Positions 7,238 to 10,247 of a stretch of 10,247 nucleotides of DNA are shown here, piece after piece. Numbering within the stretch: position 1 is the first letter of the stretch; each line of letters begins with the position of its first letter. Source of the DNA: CAZLMW01 sp964560875 (lineage in GTDB: Bacteria; Myxococcota_A; UBA9042); the NCBI GenBank assembly GCA_964560875.1, contig CAZLMW010000193.1:1-10247 (forward strand). The letters run 5' to 3'. A program made the position numbers and the translations under genes. The notes beneath the pieces were generated by a model. It ran no database searches, was not told where the DNA came from, and was given only the letters and a program-made list of their open reading frames with translations.

Positions 7238-9792
7238 TGGACACCCCCTCGGTCGTCTTGAGCAGGTGTCGGGCTCTCATCTTCGGCTGCGGCACGGCGC
7301 GACGCTCGCCAGTCGGCCACTCGGACCAGCGTCTCCAGCCAGGTGAGCCGAAACGGTCCCCATTGCTCGAGCAGCTCTGCGATCCGAGTCGCCCAACTGC
7401 GACCAGCCGACCACGAGTGCTGGATGCCACCGCCGCCAAGCTCCATGACCGCGAGGTCGAGCGTGATGGCTGCGCTTGCATCAGCGCGACCGAGCTGCAC
7501 AGTCGGCAAGTGGTCACCGTCCCAAACGCCGCGGGCAGCGCGCGTGCCATCCGGTGGCGTGGATTCGCGTGGCAGCGAGCGGATGGATGCGCGCACCTTG
7601 CCGTGGTGCGCTGCGACCAAGAATCCGACCAAATCGCTGTGAGCTACTTCGGGATGTTGGGCCAACCAGGCGAGCGCCGAGGCCAGTTCGTGTCGAAAGC
7701 CGGCGCGCGGCACAGCCGTCTCCCCATCCTCGGCGAGCACGCTGTAGTGCCCGCCGCGGCCGTGTGCTGACTTCGCCCAGAGACCGGCGGCGGGCGGTGC
7801 GCCCAGCATGCGCTGGAACGCTGGATGCGCCTTGCCGACGTCGTGCCAATGAGCGGCGACACAGATCGCTCTGGCCAACTCGTGGTCGATGCCGAGAGGC
7901 GCAGCGAGTCGCTCAACCAAGTGACGTGCTTCGTTGGCGGCGTCCGCCGAGTGTTGGCGCAATGAAACCCATCGGCCGACGGCGCTTCTCGGATCATCGC
8001 CCAGCCGCTGACCGTCGCCTGACGGACCCGACGTGACAGTTTTCACATGCAGTACTGGATGCTTGGCAGCTGGTCCGAGCCATCCCAGGTGTGGGTCATA
8101 CCCACCTGCTTCCGCATCGACCAGGTAGAGCCGGCCAGGCACGATCCTGGTTGCGCGCTCCCATTGTCGGTCGCGGCGCCGTCCGCCTGGGATGAATGCA
8201 GGCTGCCAAACCTGCAACCGGCGCTTGCCGGACTTCTTGAGCCACGCTGCCACTGCGCCGATCGGGGCCCGGCACAGCTCATCGCGCGCGGGTTCTGGCT
8301 CGTCGTCTGCTGGTCGTAGCGAGTCGCTGTCCGCAGTGAGCGGCCGCCAGTACAGCTGCACGTCGTTGTCGTCGCCGTCGCGTATGAACCGGGATACGTC
8401 GAGGTCGTCGCCGCTGAGGTCGGAGGTGGTGTCGAAGAGGCCGAGCAAGTCGCGGGCGCGAGGCAACGCGTAAATCTCATCGTTCATCGGCAGCGATATG
8501 TCCCGCAACGACGCGGGGCCGGCGTCGCGACCACCCTCTGGCAGTTCGGCAAGCTGTCCGATGCGGTCGAGACAGGCACACAACTCAACGGCCTTGTAGG
8601 GCGCCGCCGCCTTATCCGCCAACGGCACGCGCACAACGAAGGCGCGGGCGGAAGCTCCGTCGCTTGACGTTGTCGAGGCAAACTCACCGTATCGGTGCAA
8701 CCGACCGAGTCGCTGCACCAACGAGGGCCACGGGCATAGTTCAGTCCACAAGGTGCGCGCGGACATATCCACACCTGCTTCGATGGTTTGCGTCGAGACG
8801 ACCACCCGGTCACCGCCGGCGCCGCCGCGCAATCCAGCGACGTGTTCGTGGCGGCGGCGGTCGAGGGGTCGGAAGCGCCCGTGGATGAGCGCCGTGTTGT
8901 CGACGGTTCGCCCAGCCGCAAGCAGCGCTCGATACACTTCCTGAGCGCGTGCGACGCGGTTGAGGACGACCAGCGTGAGGCTGCCGTCGACGTGCTGCTC
9001 AAGCACTGCTGCTGCAAGTTGTCGAGGCGGAACGACCGCGTCCGCTGCCTCGCCAACGGGCCACAACTTCAGTGACTTCGCGGCGTCGAGCCGGCGGCGC
9101 ACGACCGGATGCCTCTCGTCCTCTGCACCAAGTTGATGTAGTCGCCAGCCACCATTCGGTGTCGGGTGGTCCACCGTGTTCAAACCGCCACCGGTGACCG
9201 TGGCGCTGGCCCACACACTTTGCCGCGGACCGAATGTGCGCCAGCGGTCGGCCAAACCTTGAAGTTGTGCAGAAGTTCCCAGCCCCGCCCCCATGAGCTG
9301 GACCTCGTCAAACACCCAGCGTGCGTCGTTGTTGACGAGCCCGCAAGCCATGGGCCACAGGTAGCGGCTCATGCCGTATCCGCGGTTGAGCGCGCGGGAC
9401 AGCAGCATGTCCTGAGTGCCGATCAGCACCGAGTCGGCCTCCGGTTTGTCCAGCCACCTATCGTCCAGATCACCGCCCAACAATGTGTGCGCGCCAACGC
9501 CATCAGCGCCATCGAGGCCGGCCCGACTCACCCATTGGCGAACAGCCGTCGCGGTCTGCTCTACAAGCACCCGCATCGGCAAGCAGAAGACCAATCGGCG
9601 AGGCGTCTGGGCCCGGATCGCGGACGGAGCGAATCGTCGTTGCCACAGCCATGCCATGACGACACCGGCGGTCTTGCCCAGGCCCGTTGGAATGTCGACT
9701 ACGTCAACGGCACTACCACGCTCAGCGAGCCGGCGTTGCCAGGGCATTGGCACAAATCCGGTGGCGCGCTCGAATACGGCGGCGAAATCCAT
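7234..9792 (-). CDS. cas3: Cas3 helicase-nuclease, type I-G form with C-terminal HD domain
   Basis: The 852-residue protein has the helicase first and the HD nuclease last, the order seen in type I-G. Helicase motifs: Walker A DIPTGLGKT (33-41), GTQDMLLSRAL (125-135), motif II FDEVQLMG (161-168), SAT (196-198), HGRFRPLDR (304-312), STQTIEAGVD (333-342) and QRLGRLHRYG (360-369). HD residues: His614, HD at 650-651 in HWHDVGKAHPAFQ, RHE at 700-702, AAHHGKVR (727-734) and Asp827 in VADWRAS. Cas3 is recruited to the R-loop, cuts the displaced strand, then unwinds and degrades target DNA 3' to 5'. The frame is open to 10002, but the ATG at 9790-9792 is preferred. It has GGGAG at 8-nt spacing, and MDFAAVFERATGF is the family-like N-terminus. 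It is the first gene of the operon. Confidence 0.96.
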   Translation of the reverse strand: MDFAAVFERATGFVPMPWQRRLAERGSAVDVVDIPTGLGKTAGVVMAWLWQRRFAPSAIRAQTPRRLVFCLPMRVLVEQTATAVRQWVSRAGLDGADGVGAHTLLGGDLDDRWLDKPEADSVLIGTQDMLLSRALNRGYGMSRYLWPMACGLVNNDARWVFDEVQLMGAGLGTSAQLQGLADRWRTFGPRQSVWASATVTGGGLNTVDHPTPNGGWRLHQLGAEDERHPVVRRRLDAAKSLKLWPVGEAADAVVPPRQLAAAVLEQHVDGSLTLVVLNRVARAQEVYRALLAAGRTVDNTALIHGRFRPLDRRRHEHVAGLRGGAGGDRVVVSTQTIEAGVDMSARTLWTELCPWPSLVQRLGRLHRYGEFASTTSSDGASARAFVVRVPLADKAAAPYKAVELCACLDRIGQLAELPEGGRDAGPASLRDISLPMNDEIYALPRARDLLGLFDTTSDLSGDDLDVSRFIRDGDDNDVQLYWRPLTADSDSLRPADDEPEPARDELCRAPIGAVAAWLKKSGKRRLQVWQPAFIPGGRRRDRQWERATRIVPGRLYLVDAEAGGYDPHLGWLGPAAKHPVLHVKTVTSGPSGDGQRLGDDPRSAVGRWVSLRQHSADAANEARHLVERLAAPLGIDHELARAICVAAHWHDVGKAHPAFQRMLGAPPAAGLWAKSAHGRGGHYSVLAEDGETAVPRAGFRHELASALAWLAQHPEVAHSDLVGFLVAAHHGKVRASIRSLPRESTPPDGTRAARGVWDGDHLPTVQLGRADASAAITLDLAVMELGGGGIQHSWSAGRSWATRIAELLEQWGPFRLTWLETLVRVADWRASRRAAAEDESPTPAQDDRGGVQ

Positions 9793-9800
9793 CGCGAATG

Positions 9801-9805
9801 CTCCC
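9801..9805 (-). promoter_or_regulatory. Shine-Dalgarno fixing the cas3 start
   Basis: GGGAG on the minus strand sits 8 nt before the ATG at 9790-9792. The residues encoded upstream of that ATG (MRSDAHIL... to SAGAFA) do not resemble Cas3 and cross the intergenic repeats, so the longer start is unlikely. Confidence 0.65.
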
Positions 9806-9860
9806 GCGCTGATATTTGAATGGTCATGTATCATTGACACAGCCAAGAAGGCATCGCAAT

Positions 9861-9877
9861 GCGACATTCGGTGTCGC
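9861..9877. promoter_or_regulatory. Inverted repeat upstream of cas3, operator-like
   Basis: GCGACA (9861-9866) and TGTCGC (9872-9877) are perfect 6-bp arms around TTCGG. The element is about 70 bp upstream of the cas3 start, where a repressor or activator of the cas operon could bind. It could also be an RNA hairpin. No regulator gene is present in the window to pair with it. Confidence 0.3.
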
Positions 9878-9899
9878 TTATCGACATGCTTCGGCGCGC

Positions 9900-9919
9900 G
9901 GCGATGCGCGGCGATGCGC
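9900..9919. repeat. Two-copy 10-bp tandem repeat GGCGATGCGC
   Basis: GGCGATGCGC occurs twice in direct tandem (9900-9909 and 9910-9919) with no mismatch, 25 bp before the start of the plus-strand gene. It may be a slippage product or a pair of protein binding sites. Function is unknown. Confidence 0.5.
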
Positions 9920-9944
9920 AGCGTGGCTGAGTAGTAGAGCGCAC

Positions 9945-10247
9945 ATGCCACAGTACGACGCGAAAACCCTGATTTTCCGAGAATATGCGCATCTGATCGC
10001 AACCGCAGCCATGGGCCCGCGGCCCGTGCGAGGCGCGGCGAGGAGGGCCAACCGACTCAGCGCAGGCGAGAAGCAGCAGCGCTTCAACGAGGCGCGGGGC
10101 GAGGCGTGCGAGGCGGCGGTGGCGGTGGAGCTGGCCGCGGCGCCTGGTCTGGTGCCTGCCGTCGAAGCCGAACCGCTGCTGGCGGCGGCCGACAAGGTTG
10201 CGGCCATGCTCACCGGCCTCATCCGCAAGCACAGCGTCACCCCGTGA
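9945..10247 (+). CDS. Small four-helix-bundle-like protein, possibly internally shortened
   Basis: The 100-residue protein is helical and charged. Its C-terminal half, FNEARGEACEAAVAVELAAA (47-66) and then a helix ending DKVAAMLTGLIRK (83-95), resembles the last two helices of the four-helix-bundle family related to 23S rRNA intervening-sequence proteins (TIGR02436-like). There the pattern is typically ARGSA.E....L.LA...GL...ML..L. Most members have a second helix, LRRA.SI..NIAEG, before this part. Here RRA (33-35) is followed directly by NRLSAGEKQQRF, so about a dozen residues appear missing. The start ATG at 9945 has only weak Shine-Dalgarno character (AGAG). The frame is open further upstream, but that part crosses the intergenic repeats. 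No function is known. It is divergent from cas3 and not an established part of type I-G. Confidence 0.6.
   Translation: MPQYDAKTLIFREYAHLIATAAMGPRPVRGAARRANRLSAGEKQQRFNEARGEACEAAVAVELAAAPGLVPAVEAEPLLAAADKVAAMLTGLIRKHSVTP

Larger units (their letters stand above)
9793..9944. promoter_or_regulatory. Divergent intergenic region, probable promoter of the cas operon
   Basis: This 152-bp stretch between the divergent cas3 and small-protein genes must hold the operon promoter if there is one main transcript. Minus-strand reading gives a locally AT-rich segment, ATTCAAATATCA, about 20-30 bp before the cas3 start. GTGTCA lies 17 bp upstream of AAATAT, a poor match to sigma-70 boxes. No strong promoter can be assigned on either strand. 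An inverted repeat (9861-9877) and a tandem repeat (9900-9919) fall in the same region. Confidence 0.35.

Noticed and set aside
9816..9944. Upstream extension of the small plus-strand gene to 9816
   Set aside because: The added residues are Arg-rich, encode the palindrome and tandem repeat, and have no family resemblance.
9793..10002. Cas3 start at 10002, adding 70 residues
   Set aside because: The extra residues do not resemble Cas3, cross the intergenic repeats and overlap the divergent gene. The ATG at 9792 has a Shine-Dalgarno.

Overview
The window holds a complete type I-G CRISPR-Cas operon (older name type I-U or GSU-type). All six genes lie on the minus strand, in the order cas3, csx17 (cas8g), csb1 (cas7), csb2 (a cas5-cas6 fusion), cas4-cas1 fusion, cas2. 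The DNA is GC-rich and long shadow ORFs run through every frame, as expected at high GC. Type I-G operons with this order are known from GC-rich Proteobacteria, including deltaproteobacteria, and from other GC-rich phyla. Nothing here, such as an rRNA or housekeeping gene, fixes the host. It is bacterial, and a GC-rich proteobacterium or similar is the best guess.

Layout, left to right: positions 1-36 look like one CRISPR repeat, which on the minus strand ends in GTTGAAGC and contains a 6-bp stem. Positions 37-284 are a non-coding leader. Then come cas2 (285-575), cas4-cas1 (575-2308), csb2 (2301-3941), a 55-bp gap with a small hairpin, csb1 (3997-4944), a 79-bp gap, csx17 (5024-7237) and cas3 (7234-9792). 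A 152-bp intergenic stretch with an inverted repeat and a short tandem repeat separates cas3 from a divergent plus-strand gene (9945-10247). That gene encodes a small protein resembling the four-helix-bundle (TIGR02436-like) family and appears shortened in the middle. Transcription of the operon runs right to left, through cas2 and towards the repeat, so the array should continue left of base 1.

How the genes work together (family knowledge): Cas4-Cas1 and Cas2 pick PAM-bearing fragments and insert them at the leader-repeat junction. Csb2 cuts the array transcript and stays on the 3' end of the crRNA. Csb1 forms the backbone on the crRNA and Csx17/Cas8g is the large subunit. Cas3, with its helicase first and HD nuclease last, unwinds and degrades the target. 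All catalytic motifs I could check are present, so the system looks functional. It is a known subtype and I see no undescribed system. The points worth a second look are the array off the left edge, the palindromes in the leader, the hairpin-bearing gaps around csb1, and the odd small gene next to the cas3 promoter region.
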